Shown piece by piece: positions 25,355-34,708 of a stretch of DNA of 64,000 nucleotides. The notes beneath the pieces were generated by a model. That model saw only the letters and a list, made by a program, of their open reading frames with translations. It was not told the origin of the DNA and searched no databases. Both the position numbers and the translations under genes were made by a program. Location of the stretch: assembly GCF_003841505.1 (NCBI RefSeq), contig NZ_REGA01000023.1, positions 1 through 64,000 of the forward strand, in the 5' to 3' direction. The first letter of the stretch is position 1. Every line of letters begins with the position of its first letter. The DNA is from Natrarchaeobius chitinivorans (lineage in GTDB: Archaea > Halobacteriota > Halobacteria > Halobacteriales > Natrialbaceae).

Positions 25355-26481
25355 TAGCCGTCTAGTGGTGCTGGAGCCACGTCAATCAGGTGGGTGACCG
25401 ACGCTTGTGTGTCGTCATCAGCTGGTTTCTCTTCGAGAAGATCCGCGGCCTCAGTCGAGAACTCGTGTTCTGTCTCGAGTTCAACATCGGTCCCGTCGGT
25501 GGTGAGCACGACGTCGCCGTGGACGGCAGTCCAGTAGGTCTCGATTCCCCGATCAGCGTAGTCCTCGAGAACTTCGTCGTGTGGATGCCCGTACTGGGAG
25601 TCGTATGCACTCGAGATAATCGCTATCGCTGGTGTGACTTCATTCATGAACGGCGTTGTCGAGGACGTCGACGAACCATGATGTCCTGCTTGATACGCGT
25701 CTGCCTCGAGGCTGTCATCGTGTTCGTCGACCATCCGTTGTTCTGCATCAGCTTCCACATCGCCGGTCGTAAGATAAGAGAACTCACCAAATTCGATCGC
25801 GAGTGTTACGCTGTTGTAGTGAAGGTCTGAACCCGAGTCACCCGTCGGTGGGTTGAGAACATCGACGTTTGCATCTCCGAACTCGATGTGATCTCCCTCT
25901 TCGACGATCAATAGTTCAACGTTGTGTTCGTCAATCGCGTCGAGATATCGCTCGTACGTCTGACTCGTGTGTGCAACACCAGAGTCATAGGCTGCGCCGA
26001 TACCGTTACGTTCGGTTTCGTAGTGTTCGATGATTGCATCGTGGCCACCAATGTGGTCAGCGTGACCGTGGGTTGCGACGAGATGATCGATCCGATTGAC
26101 ATTCTGGTCCTCGAGGTACGCGATCACCTCGGAGCCACCCTGCCGCCAGTCGCCGGAGTCGATGAGCATCGTCTCACCGGATGGTTCGATTAGGAGCGTG
26201 GCATCAGCCTGGCCGACATCTATGTGGTGAATCTCGAGTTCGCCGTCGATATTGGGATCATCACCCGAGTCAGAGTCGTTCGTTTCGGCATCGTCGGATT
26301 CGTCTGAATCAGGTTTCGCTTCATCGGTTTCTGAATCGTCGTCAGTAGCGTCTGGATCGGTCTCCTCGAGGTCGTCATCTGCGTCGACTGTCGGATCATC
26401 GGTCCCTGTCCCAGTTCCGTCAGCACAGCCCGCAAGAGCGAGCATCGCTGCGACAAGAACGACCAAGAGAAGTCGTTTCAT
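25354..26481 (-). CDS. Secreted lipoprotein with ComEC-like MBL hydrolase domain
   Basis: 375 residues. A signal peptide with a lipobox (LALAGC, Cys at about 18) suggests lipid anchoring outside the membrane. A very acidic, Asp/Glu/Thr-rich linker follows (about 20-80), then a metallo-beta-lactamase fold with the metal motif THGHADHIGGHD, an Asp-bearing TTGDVEADAE segment and a histidine in QAGHHGSS. This is the soluble MBL part of ComEC/Rec2-type proteins, here without the channel. It probably acts on extracellular nucleic acid or phosphoesters. It is coupled to the DUF3006 gene. Confidence 0.9.
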   Translation of the reverse strand: MKRLLLVVLVAAMLALAGCADGTGTGTDDPTVDADDDLEETDPDATDDDSETDEAKPDSDESDDAETNDSDSGDDPNIDGELEIHHIDVGQADATLLIEPSGETMLIDSGDWRQGGSEVIAYLEDQNVNRIDHLVATHGHADHIGGHDAIIEHYETERNGIGAAYDSGVAHTSQTYERYLDAIDEHNVELLIVEEGDHIEFGDANVDVLNPPTGDSGSDLHYNSVTLAIEFGEFSYLTTGDVEADAEQRMVDEHDDSLEADAYQAGHHGSSTSSTTPFMNEVTPAIAIISSAYDSQYGHPHDEVLEDYADRGIETYWTAVHGDVVLTTDGTDVELETEHEFSTEAADLLEEKPADDDTQASVTHLIDVAPAPLDG

Positions 26482-26743
26482 TAGTGTGTGATTCGACTGC
26501 TATCACATGATCGTTCGGGATTCTTTATCAGTCAATAGTGGTGAGATTGGATTATTCGGAGTGGGGCGTGACATTCACGGTAAGTACAGGTGAAGCAGTT
26601 ACCGAAGCCACAATCGATCTATCCCGAATATGTTAAAACCATCCGCTGTATATAGAGGAGACATCCTGTACAAACATTCTCATTTGTTCCACTTAATATA
26701 CTACAGATAAATAATGAGTAAAATGTGCTTATATGGATTTGAT
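26482..26743. other. Intergenic, with a HalOD1-type relic
   Basis: At 26568-26640 the plus strand reads VTFTVSTGEAVTEATIDLS before a TAA, resembling the start of HalOD1 proteins and the relics at 14807 and 15345. The remainder is AT-rich (26680-26720) and holds no gene. Confidence 0.4.
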
Positions 26744-27655
26744 TTATACATCCATCAGACTAAATTGGCGTATTGCCACGGTAAATGAGCCTACCAGAAT
26801 TACCAACAACAAAAGAACAGATATTTCCATCGGAACAAAACCAGTAACTTCCAATGACCCTGGGGAACCGTTCGATTCGTCAGGAAACCTGTAAATTCCA
26901 GTCCACAACTGTAACGGCTCCCGTGATTCGCTCGGAATCGCGGTGCCAATCGTTCGATGGATAACAACGAACGCGTGCCCGAAGTGGTGACTCACGTCGA
27001 ACAGATACAGGTGGTACGTTTCGTAGGTGTCCCAAGCGAAAATCCGCACAGGAATGTATATGAAATAGAGCACAGGGATAACCAGCGCGCCGAGCGTGGT
27101 CTGCAAACGATCCTTGGTAACCACTGCGAGCGCGAGACCGACCGCAGTAACAACCGACGCTCCGAGCAAGGCAAACATCATTGTTCCGGGCAGAAGCACA
27201 AAGACACTCCCAGGAATCGCTGACGCACGAATGTCGGCGAATTGAATGAGCATTACTGCGGTCAGCAGAAGGTTTGCCAGCGCGACGATCAGCGCAAAGC
27301 TGACAATGCCGAGGAAGGTGCCCAGGAGCACTTCCCATCGTTTGACCGGTTTACTGAGAAGGATTCGCAGAGACCCCCGTTCGCATTCCGTACCGAGCGT
27401 GAGTCCACAGAATACCGCACAGAGTGCCAAGAGTGGGATAGCAACTCCCAAAAAGATCGACATGAGAATAAAGTTCTCGTGGAGCCATGCTTCCTGTTGA
27501 GCCACCGTGTGGCCGATTGCTTCACCTTCCAATGTCGGTGCGATTCCAAGCGCGAGGAAAATCGAGACGCCGAGAAACGGGATGAAATAGGCCAGTAACA
27601 ATTTCGGGTTCGAAAGATCGGCAAATGTTTTGCGATAGACGGCGATGACACCCAT
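26744..27655 (-). CDS. nosY: ABC-2 type permease, NosY-like
   Basis: 303 residues with six predicted membrane segments and the ABC-2/NosY layout: IAVYRKTFADLSNPKLLLAYF at the N-terminus, a cytoplasmic loop with TLGTECERGSLRILLSKPVKRWEVLLG, and long hydrophobic stretches after. It is the third gene of a minus-strand run beta-helix protein, ATPase, permease, the order of nosDFY. With the ATPase it would form an exporter. The nos symbol is by analogy only; no nosZ is in the window. Confidence 0.8.
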   Translation of the reverse strand: MGVIAVYRKTFADLSNPKLLLAYFIPFLGVSIFLALGIAPTLEGEAIGHTVAQQEAWLHENFILMSIFLGVAIPLLALCAVFCGLTLGTECERGSLRILLSKPVKRWEVLLGTFLGIVSFALIVALANLLLTAVMLIQFADIRASAIPGSVFVLLPGTMMFALLGASVVTAVGLALAVVTKDRLQTTLGALVIPVLYFIYIPVRIFAWDTYETYHLYLFDVSHHFGHAFVVIHRTIGTAIPSESREPLQLWTGIYRFPDESNGSPGSLEVTGFVPMEISVLLLLVILVGSFTVAIRQFSLMDV

Positions 27656-27656
27656 C

Positions 27657-28577
27657 TCACGTCTCCCCCGTTTCTTGATTGATCATCTCAAGAAATGCGG
27701 TTTCTAACCCGTCTTCTCGGGACACGGATCGAAGACCGATTCCAGCGTCGCCTGCGATTGTCGTAAGATCGATGGGGAATGCATCTTGATCCTCAACGAA
27801 GACCGTCAGACCTGCCTCATTATTAACTTCAACGCTCTCGACTGACGAGCAGTTATTCAATAAATCCTGAAGTTGTTGGTCGTTCGTGGATTTGACAGTA
27901 TACGTTTCCAAGAGTCCTGCAGTGATTTCTGACAGCGGACCAGACATGACGACCTGCCCGTCGTTAATGATGGTCACTCTTTCGATAAACTGTTCGAGTT
28001 CGGCCAGAACATGACTGCTCACGAAGACCGTTTTTCCTTGATCGGTGAGGTTCCGTAGCGTCTTGATGATCGATGCCCGTCCCTGTGGATCAAGTTCAGC
28101 CGTCGGCTCATCGAGAATGAGTAAGTCGGGATCATGCACCATCGCCTGTGCGAGACCGAGGCGACGCTTCATGCCACCGCTATAACCATTGATCGGTTGA
28201 TCAGCAGCATCCGCGAGGTCAAGCCAGACCAACAGTTCATCAACGCGTCCAGAGAGATTACCGTCCAGTCCAGCTACTTTCCCGATATACTGAAGGTACG
28301 ATCGTGCCGTCATCGACTCATAGAACACTGGCTTTTGCGGCGCATAGCCGAGTTGTTCGAGAGCGGCGTGCGATCCCACAGGCTCTCCCCCAATCGTCGC
28401 CTCACCAACTGTTGGGGTAACAACGCCGACAAGCATTCCCATGGTCGTTGATTTACCCGCTCCATTCGGACCGACAAATCCGTGAATACTTCCCTCCTCC
28501 ACCGTCAAGTCGATACCACGGACCGCCTTGATGTCGCCGTAGTGTTTGGTCAAGTTCGTCGCTTCGATCGCGGCCAT
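27657..28577 (-). CDS. nosF: ABC transporter ATP-binding protein, NosF-like
   Basis: 306 residues with a full ABC ATPase core: Walker A GPNGAGKS, Q-loop YAPQKP, signature YSGGMKRRLGLAQAM, Walker B LLILDEPTAELDP, and the switch His in VFVSSHVLAELEQ. A C-terminal extension of about 90 residues resembles NosF-type ATPases. One base separates it from the permease start, and three bases from the gene upstream, indicating a tight operon. It powers the adjacent permease; the cargo is unknown. Confidence 0.9.
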   Translation of the reverse strand: MAAIEATNLTKHYGDIKAVRGIDLTVEEGSIHGFVGPNGAGKSTTMGMLVGVVTPTVGEATIGGEPVGSHAALEQLGYAPQKPVFYESMTARSYLQYIGKVAGLDGNLSGRVDELLVWLDLADAADQPINGYSGGMKRRLGLAQAMVHDPDLLILDEPTAELDPQGRASIIKTLRNLTDQGKTVFVSSHVLAELEQFIERVTIINDGQVVMSGPLSEITAGLLETYTVKSTNDQQLQDLLNNCSSVESVEVNNEAGLTVFVEDQDAFPIDLTTIAGDAGIGLRSVSREDGLETAFLEMINQETGET

Positions 28578-28580
28578 CTC

Positions 28581-29990
28581 TTATCGCCTCCTGAATCTGC
28601 GTAGTGCATAGGGAACGAACAGTGACCCTGTGGCGAGCGCGGTAGCAGCATAGAGCAGTGAGTCTGCGGATGATGACTGATCAGCTGATTCCACCTCCGA
28701 TAGTTCGAAATTGGAGATGGCAGCCCGACTCGCTTCAGGATCTCCACCTGTGTGCCCGACACCCTCTCCGACAGGGACATCCTCAGGACATTCGGTCTCC
28801 GGATCGCCAGCGGTTCGTCCCTCGATACTGTTGCCACAGAGGATCGCCTGGTGCTCGGGGCCCTGCCCGGCATCCGACCCCGGGAAAAACGCAAGTCCCC
28901 ATCCGTCCTCAAAGCCACTGATTTCGTTCCCGTAGATTGCATTCTCGGTGCCGACTCGTTCAGCAATCTTGTCATTGGGTGAATCCTCAGAAATCTCTGT
29001 CCCAACGTTGACCCCGTTTCCGTCCCCGTCCTGAATGAGACACCACCGCAAGGTACAACTGTAGCCTGAAAGCTTCACGGCCGAGACGGCCCAGTCCTGA
29101 TCGTTCTGTGAGCCCCCACCGTCTGTGCAGTACTCGATCGTCACATCCTCCGCCCCTGCTTTCACATCAACAAGCTGCGAGTGCGAATGGCCAGCGGAGT
29201 TGTCAATGTGGTGAACGTGAATGTTTTGCGTTCGATCCCAGCCATCGAAATCATCTATTTGCTCGATATTTGTTCTGGCCGTTCCGATATAGACGATCTC
29301 GCCGTTGTGGTTCTCTTCGTCGGTCAGTTGCCACTTGGCACCGGCTCGTCCCGTCACTCTGAATGGGCCTATCTCGGCATCCTTCACGAAGTTCAGATTC
29401 ACGAGCTGTCGTCCAGAGTTCCCTACTCCATGAGGTGCGATGACTGCACCTTCTACGTAGTCTTCGAGTTCGAAGCCGCTACCCGTAAGATGAACCAAGG
29501 GACCGTCACCGTATGCATCGGGATCTTCTGGATGATCCGGATCTGCAAGCCCGTCAATTGTGAGGCCAGTCACATGAACATGATCGCCAAGGATCACGAG
29601 CGCGGCTGGAGCTTGTGTGTCCGGATTCCACCGAAGCACCGCTTCAGGTGGTCCCGTCAACTCGATCGGGTTTTCTGGAGTGCCACTCTGCTCTATGACA
29701 ACTAACTCTCGATACTCACCGGGAGTGACGTAGATCGTTTCTCCAGGTTGGACTCGTTCGACCGCTTCACCGATCGTCTCAATCGGCTCGTCCACAGTTC
29801 CCGGATTCCCATCGGATCCTGCTGAATCAACGATGACGGTACTTTCAGCCCGGAGTTCTTCTCCTGCGCTCAATCGAGTAGATCCTTTGGCATTCGCTGC
29901 CTTTGCCGTAGAAGTTCCTGCGACAAGAGTCCCACCACAGAGTCCAGCAAGAACGGAACGGCGGCGGACGGTTCCATCAGTCATAAGCAC
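28581..29990 (-). CDS. nosD: Exported right-handed beta-helix protein, NosD-like
   Basis: 469 residues. The N-terminus has a twin-arginine signal (RRRSVLAGLCGGTLVAG), so it is exported folded. DUF1565/NosD-type beta-helix repeats follow (GNPGTVDEPIETIGEAVERV; VTPGEYRELVVI; HVHVTGLTIDGL; IHVHHIDNS). A single C-terminal membrane helix (LLYAATALATGSLFVPYAL) and an RFRRR end anchor it. Histidines and cysteines in the repeats could bind copper, as in NosD. It heads the operon with the NosF- and NosY-like genes. The start may instead be the ATG two codons later (29984). Confidence 0.75.
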   Translation of the reverse strand: MLMTDGTVRRRSVLAGLCGGTLVAGTSTAKAANAKGSTRLSAGEELRAESTVIVDSAGSDGNPGTVDEPIETIGEAVERVQPGETIYVTPGEYRELVVIEQSGTPENPIELTGPPEAVLRWNPDTQAPAALVILGDHVHVTGLTIDGLADPDHPEDPDAYGDGPLVHLTGSGFELEDYVEGAVIAPHGVGNSGRQLVNLNFVKDAEIGPFRVTGRAGAKWQLTDEENHNGEIVYIGTARTNIEQIDDFDGWDRTQNIHVHHIDNSAGHSHSQLVDVKAGAEDVTIEYCTDGGGSQNDQDWAVSAVKLSGYSCTLRWCLIQDGDGNGVNVGTEISEDSPNDKIAERVGTENAIYGNEISGFEDGWGLAFFPGSDAGQGPEHQAILCGNSIEGRTAGDPETECPEDVPVGEGVGHTGGDPEASRAAISNFELSEVESADQSSSADSLLYAATALATGSLFVPYALRRFRRR

Positions 29991-30348
29991 ATGTATGACG
30001 CAAATAAATTCTAAACATATAATAGTATCCCGTAGACGGGCCTTGCGACGTATCCCTGGAGAGTTAATGTATACTGCGATTGTCCGTTTCCAGTCATATT
30101 AAAGTGAAAGTAAAGGGTGTTGACTCCGCTATTAAGCCATGCCACAAATATAAAAATTTAGATATGTCGTATTTATTACCGTTAAATTAGTTTTAAATCC
30201 CAGGTACGTGCTGCATTCGCGCTCTTCATTTTGCCCCGCTCTCGAAAGACGTACGAGTAATGGCATGAATCTCAGCGGTCAGTACGCACACGTAGGTACC
30301 GTAGAGCTTGAACTAAATGAACTCACTTGCAATGAGTATACTTATCCG
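29991..30348. other. Divergent promoter region
   Basis: About 360 AT-rich bases between the NosD-like gene (minus) and the PadR gene (plus). TATA-like runs occur near 30015-30030 (ACATATAATAG) and 30145-30200. No gene seen. Confidence 0.4.
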
Positions 30349-30648
30349 ATGACACATGTATTATCGGGTATGTACGACCTCACTGGCTTCCAGCGCGACT
30401 TGCTGTATGTAATTGCCGGTCAAGATGACCCACACGGCCTCGCAATCAAGGAAGAACTTGAAGAGTACTACGAAAAGGAAATTCATCACGGGCGGCTGTA
30501 TCCTAATCTCGACACGCTCGTGGACAAAGGCCTTGTTGAGAAAGGGCAAGAAGACCGCCGGACGAACTTCTACTCAGAGACGCGCCGTGGTACTCGCGAG
30601 ATCGAAGCTCGACGGAAGTGGGAAAATCAGTACGTTGATCTCGACTGA
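30349..30648 (+). CDS. PadR-type winged-helix regulator
   Basis: About 99 residues from ATG 30349 (an ATG at 30370 is also possible). Core: YDLTGFQRDLLYVIAGQDDPHGLAIKEEL, then HGRLYPNLDTLVDKGLVEKG and a C-terminal helix. This is the compact haloarchaeal PadR form. A close paralog is at 33498-33773. It may regulate the divergent NosDFY-like operon, which is inference from position. Confidence 0.85.
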   Translation: MTHVLSGMYDLTGFQRDLLYVIAGQDDPHGLAIKEELEEYYEKEIHHGRLYPNLDTLVDKGLVEKGQEDRRTNFYSETRRGTREIEARRKWENQYVDLD

Positions 30649-31201
30649 AAATATCCTTTTGACACTTAACCCTGTATAACAGCCAGGATGTACAAACCGA
30701 AAATTGAACAAGGAAGAGTTACAGTCTATCTCCGTAGATTGAATCGAAGCGAGTGCACACCGCCGAAATGCGATGAAGACAGCGATTGCTCCGATAGCGA
30801 CACCAGTCCATTCTCCGTATGGCACACCGTATCCTAACAGGACTGTAGCAAGCCGTTCCCCGACAAATGCCATCGTCATGGTCCCATCTAAGCCAAGGAG
30901 AACCTCACAACGAAATTCCGCTCTATGATGTTCTGACTTATGTTAGATATCCATCATAAAACAAGATGAGTTTTCCTTCTGATGGTCAGTACGCATGTAT
31001 AGTGTGTACCGGAGGCTCCCGTGGTAGCGGACCACTGCTTTACCGGAAAATACTCTCTCTCTATCCACAGAACCGTTTCTGACGACAATTCGGAAACTGG
31101 CCAAACCCATACAAGATATAGAGCATAGGTCGTATCAGACATGTTAGCCGGAAGACCTTAGTTTCTCTAGAATTATCTTTTCGTAAGGAGAGGTACTAAG
31201 C
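30649..31201. other. Region without a confident gene
   Basis: About 550 bases. A minus-strand open frame (30574-30879) contains one hydrophobic stretch (WTGVAIGAIAVFIAFRRC) but its second half is antisense to the PadR gene and lacks haloarchaeal composition; it may be a relic of a small membrane protein. Nothing else is recognised. Confidence 0.35.
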
Positions 31202-31552
31202 ATGAAACTCCGTCAACCAACAGACTTTCTTATCCTTGAGGAACTTGAAGACAAAGGTCGGAACGTTGCGACGAATTTAGCCTCTCACACGGGGAAGACT
31301 CGCAAGAACATCAACACACGATTGCCGATGCTTGAAGACTACGGCCTCGTTCAGAAGATCGGCCCGTCCAAACGATCCGGATTGTATGAAATTACGTCTG
31401 ACGGGAAGGTGGTACTTCTCTATCAGGATCAGTACGATCAAGTGGACAACTTCGAGGAACTAATCAAGGGACCCAACACCACTACCGACGAAAAGACCGA
31501 TAATCCTCAGGCGAGTTTCGCTCGCGGAGAAGACGGGACTGAAGACATCTGA
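31202..31552 (+). CDS. PhiH1-repressor-like winged-helix protein
   Basis: 116 residues: MKLRQPTDFLILEELEDKGRN, then a winged helix (LASHTGKTRKNINTRLPMLEDYGLVQKIG) and YEITSDGKVVLLYQ. The pattern is that of phage PhiH1 repressor-like haloarchaeal regulators. The C-terminus is a disordered acidic tail. Likely a transcriptional repressor; no target is evident beside it. Confidence 0.75.
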   Translation: MKLRQPTDFLILEELEDKGRNVATNLASHTGKTRKNINTRLPMLEDYGLVQKIGPSKRSGLYEITSDGKVVLLYQDQYDQVDNFEELIKGPNTTTDEKTDNPQASFARGEDGTEDI

Positions 31553-31783
31553 GCGACTCTATGGAAGCCCTCACAAGGTGAACCGTACTGCAGACAGAGC
31601 GTGAATGTGCCACGACGTTTAGAGAAGTTTAAAAGGCAGTGATCGGTCAGTTCAGGACACTCTCTTACTAAGAGATCCAGGTCATTCTGTCAAGTGGCGT
31701 TTCTCTCCTCCCAACCGAGACTCGTGATCGGACGGCACCCGGCAGCGAGCCAATTATATCCACCCTATGCGTCTCTCCCGCTA

Positions 31784-32108
31784 ATGGCCTCGTTAGACAT
31801 GGTGTTCGACTTGCTCAGCGACGAGCGACGCCGATATGCCCTGTAACTACCTCAAAGAACAGAACCGGCCTGTGGCCGTCGATGAACTCGCCGACGTGGT
31901 CGCCGACTGGGACGATTCCGCACCGACCGATGCGTCCGAACAACACATACAGATCGAACTCGAGCACAACCACCTTCCGAAAGCAACCGAAGTTGAGTAC
32001 ATCAAGTATAAGCCCGACTCTGGTCTCGTCGAAGTACAGGGCCCACCCCCATCGTTCAACGTTATCACCTCTATCGCCCGCGTGATCGAACAGCCGGCAG
32101 AAGATTGA
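31784..32108 (+). pseudogene. DUF7344 winged-helix gene with a frameshift
   Basis: ATG 31784 begins ASLDMVFDLLSDERRRYAL and then meets a TAA; the next frame continues with CNYLKEQNRPVAVDELADVV and LEHNHLPKATEVEYIKY, the rest of a DUF7344 protein. One indel near 31838 joins them. A TATA-like box (AATTATATC, 31752-31760) lies about 28 bases before the ATG. Pseudogene or sequence error. Confidence 0.8.
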
Positions 32109-32487
32109 CGATGACTAGAAGTCGATCACATCGTAAAACTCGCCGTTCCTGTCGGGTAATATACCTATTTGCTCACTATCTGGGTCGGTAGAATACACGG
32201 TGGAATTCAACGCCCTGATCCAAATTCGGGCCGGGACCGTTGCCCGATTCATCCATCCACTCCACCCTGATCCCAGCGTGGTGACCCTTTCACGTGACAC
32301 CAGCGAACTTGGTCATGAAAATCATCTGTCCGATTCTTCGCCGATTTCATGGTGAGCGGATTCGGTGACTCGACTACTGTTAACGCATACACTGTGATCG
32401 TAAGCGAAGCGCCACCACGATAATGGTCGTCATCCGTGTAGCTTTACTCCAGTCAGAAAACTCGCGAATTCGTCAAGGAGGAACTAG
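32109..32487. other. Intergenic, no gene seen
   Basis: About 380 bases between the DUF7344 relic and the gene at 32488. A short minus frame (32115-32300) ends in an acidic run (DSEQIGILPDRNGEFYDVID) but its start is basic and unconvincing. Confidence 0.3.
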
Positions 32488-32766
32488 TTACCGCTCCTCA
32501 GCGGACGTCGTCACCCGAAGCTCAGTATCAACTTGGTAGAGGTATCCGCGATCAATCAGTCGCGCAATTGCATGTGCAGCGTCCGCTCGTTCAAGGCCCG
32601 CTGTCTCAGATGCAGAGAGCAACTCGACTGCTTGGTCACGGCTGATCGCCGGAACCTGGTCGTCCCTGTTACTGGCCTCTAAATCGGTGATGTGAGTCAA
32701 AAGCACAGCATATGCGTCTGTAATCCACTCGGGAAGCGGCGGACGCGGGTCGTCGACCAGAGACAT
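32488..32766 (-). CDS. Small acidic helical protein, probably winged-helix
   Basis: 92 residues: PPLPEWITDAYAVLLTHITDLEAS, then RDQAVELLSASETAGLERADAAHAIARLIDRGYLYQVDTELRVT, a helix-helix-wing pattern. I do not recognise a named family. It may be a small DNA-binding regulator among the many here. Confidence 0.6.
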   Translation of the reverse strand: MSLVDDPRPPLPEWITDAYAVLLTHITDLEASNRDDQVPAISRDQAVELLSASETAGLERADAAHAIARLIDRGYLYQVDTELRVTTSAEER

Positions 32767-32892
32767 GCTTCAATTAACCTGTATCTATCGTATTCAAGAC
32801 CGTTCCGCTTAATTGTACTCCATAATTGAAAGAGAGTGGGCATTGAACGGCAGGAGCCGCGTTATTACGTTGGTACTATGAAACCGGTGAAA

Positions 32893-33207
32893 TTAGGCTT
32901 CGGAGTCGGATTTGACGTGAACTTCGCCGCTCCCACTGACCACGATAGTGTAGCCTGCATACTGGAACGTAAGTTGTTCTACAGTGGATTCAGATCGTGA
33001 CGTAAAGAGGTTGTTCAACGCCTCGGAATCGATTGCGTTGTAGAGCGGTGGCAGGTCAACGGGATCAGTATCTTCAACCTTTGCAACCGCCGAGACAACC
33101 GCGTAGACTGGCGTGTTCTCATCGTCGTCTCCCCATTCCGCGGCGGTGAGAACGTTCGCCGTAGTTGCACAGTCAGTTTCCTTGATCTCCGTGTGACTCT
33201 GTGACAT
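32893..33207 (-). CDS. HalOD1 output-domain protein
   Basis: 104 residues. After a variable N-terminus comes VYAVVSAVAKVEDTDPVDLPPLYNAIDSEALNNLF in short blocks, then LTFQYAGYTIVVSGSGEVHV: a HalOD1 domain. A TATA-like box (TTATAAAATC, about 33224-33233) lies 25 bases before the ATG at 33207, consistent with leaderless transcription and with this start. Confidence 0.88.
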   Translation of the reverse strand: MSQSHTEIKETDCATTANVLTAAEWGDDDENTPVYAVVSAVAKVEDTDPVDLPPLYNAIDSEALNNLFTSRSESTVEQLTFQYAGYTIVVSGSGEVHVKSDSEA

Positions 33208-33497
33208 TATCCGGTATTCCGGAGCCTATTATAAAATCTTTATCCAAGCATATTAGATCCATCATGATCGTTTATCCTGTTTGCGACTACGTCACTTTGG
33301 GTTGCATTTGAAGTGTCGCGTAACACGATCCGAAAAAACGGCTATCTCGTTGTGAAATTCCGTATCCAGATCTGGACTCATTTTCAAACGAATATTTATA
33401 TTTTAAAATTGGGTTAAAAACCACCTGCACATGTAGATACGTCCTAAAAGTCGATCATCCTGATGATTACAATTACTCAGTTCATGGTGATCCGGCT

Positions 33498-33773
33498 ATG
33501 GATGATTTGACCGGCTTCCAACGTGACCTGCTTTATGTCATCGCTGGGATTGAGCAACCGTCAGGTCAAGAAGTAAAGGGTGAGGTTGAAAGGTACTATG
33601 AGAGTGAGATCAATCACGGTCGCCTGTATCCGAACTTGGATACGCTCGTCAACAAGGAGTTAGTCGAGAAGGGGCAACTCGATCGCCGGACGAACTACTA
33701 CGCCATCACCGATGCCGGGAAGGACGCAATCCAGGACCGACAGGAGTGGGAGCACCAATACGTCAATATGTAA
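33498..33773 (+). CDS. PadR-type winged-helix regulator, second copy
   Basis: 91 residues closely related to 30349-30648: DDLTGFQRDLLYVIAGIEQPSGQEVKGEV, HGRLYPNLDTLVNKELVEKG, then TNYYAITDAGKDAIQ. Compact haloarchaeal PadR. The pair suggests duplication with about 3.1 kb between copies. Target unknown. Confidence 0.88.
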   Translation: MDDLTGFQRDLLYVIAGIEQPSGQEVKGEVERYYESEINHGRLYPNLDTLVNKELVEKGQLDRRTNYYAITDAGKDAIQDRQEWEHQYVNM

Positions 33774-33865
33774 GTCGACGTGCATTCGGACACAGCGGAC
33801 GTTCACTGGCACCGTCGGTTGTATCAAAGAGAAGGCTTATACTGGCTGAATAGCGTCATCGGAGT

Positions 33866-34174
33866 ATGTCCGCTGAGACTACCGACACTCTGCCACATCT
33901 CATTACTATCGTCGGCAGAGGCGTCCCTTCGAACTACGAAATCACCGTCGAGGGCAAGATTGAACTGATTGGTGCTGATCCACTCGAGGAAGCCACGGTC
34001 GTCACAGACCACGCTGCAGAGGGCGCGGTCGATATCGGAGTAATGCGGTTCCGATTTTCCGGTCAGATGGCAAACGTCCAGGTCGGTGACTGGAACGGCG
34101 TACCAGCACCAGACTCACCGAGCACACCAGGGGTCCACATCGATTACGGCGCACCCGCCCGAGACGGAACCTGA
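33866..34174 (+). CDS. Conserved haloarchaeal protein of unknown function
   Basis: 102 residues with a beta-rich core (PHLITIVGRGVPSNYEITVEGKIEL; VMRFRFSGQMANVQVGDWNGV). No named domain recognised, but composition and codon use fit a real haloarchaeal gene; I have the impression of a widespread small family. A TATA-like GGCTTATAC stretch lies about 30 bases upstream. Confidence 0.6.
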   Translation: MSAETTDTLPHLITIVGRGVPSNYEITVEGKIELIGADPLEEATVVTDHAAEGAVDIGVMRFRFSGQMANVQVGDWNGVPAPDSPSTPGVHIDYGAPARDGT

Positions 34175-34389
34175 TGTGTTTTCGGTCGCTCGACGGAGCT
34201 ACTGGCGGCGGCTAGCTCGGGATGTGCTAGAGATGTGGAACCTAAGCTCTGACATCAGTAGTTTCAGTTTCACTGTGGTTGGGTCGCTTATATACTGTTC
34301 TAGGTTGGATACTGACTGTAGAGGAGGCAGACACACCACACCCAGTCGCAGTCACACGCGCTCCCCCTTTCACCCACTTGCAGTAACTC

Positions 34390-34542
34390 ATGTCCACGAC
34401 GAATCCACCCTCTCTCGGTACCTGCCCATTTTGCCACGCTGAGATCACGAGAACCGACGTGATTCTTGAATACGAAACAGACTCGGGACCGGCAGTATAC
34501 GCCGAGTGTCCCGAGTGCCGAGACGTCGTGACTCCACAATAA
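34390..34542 (+). CDS. Small zinc-finger protein (50 aa)
   Basis: ATG 34390 to TAA 34540-34542. Two zinc knuckles, CPFCHAEI and AECPECRDVV, separated by a short beta segment (VILEYETDSG), as in haloarchaeal two-CPxC micro-proteins. It is first of three tightly spaced small genes (34390, 34553, 34709). Confidence 0.75.
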   Translation: MSTTNPPSLGTCPFCHAEITRTDVILEYETDSGPAVYAECPECRDVVTPQ

Positions 34543-34552
34543 CCGCTGTCCC

Positions 34553-34705
34553 ATGCTATTTGAAGAGATGAACCGGTTGCTGGCCCAGATAACCCAGACA
34601 GAGGTTGTCTACGAGTGCCGGCGCTGCGGAACCACTGTCGATAGCGATGCTGAAACCTGTCCAGCATGCGAATCAGACGCGATCGTCCAGCACCGGATCT
34701 CCTAA
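34553..34705 (+). CDS. Small zinc-finger protein (50 aa)
   Basis: ATG 34553 to TAA 34703-34705, 10 bases after the previous stop. A helical start (LFEEMNRLLAQIT) is followed by ECRRCGTTV and TCPACESDAI, a rubredoxin-like zinc ribbon. Too short for domain assignment beyond a zinc ribbon. Confidence 0.75.
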   Translation: MLFEEMNRLLAQITQTEVVYECRRCGTTVDSDAETCPACESDAIVQHRIS

Positions 34706-34708
34706 CAC

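Noticed and set aside
30574-30879. 101-residue minus frame with one hydrophobic segment
   Set aside because: Half of it is antisense to the PadR gene; at most a relic of a membrane protein.
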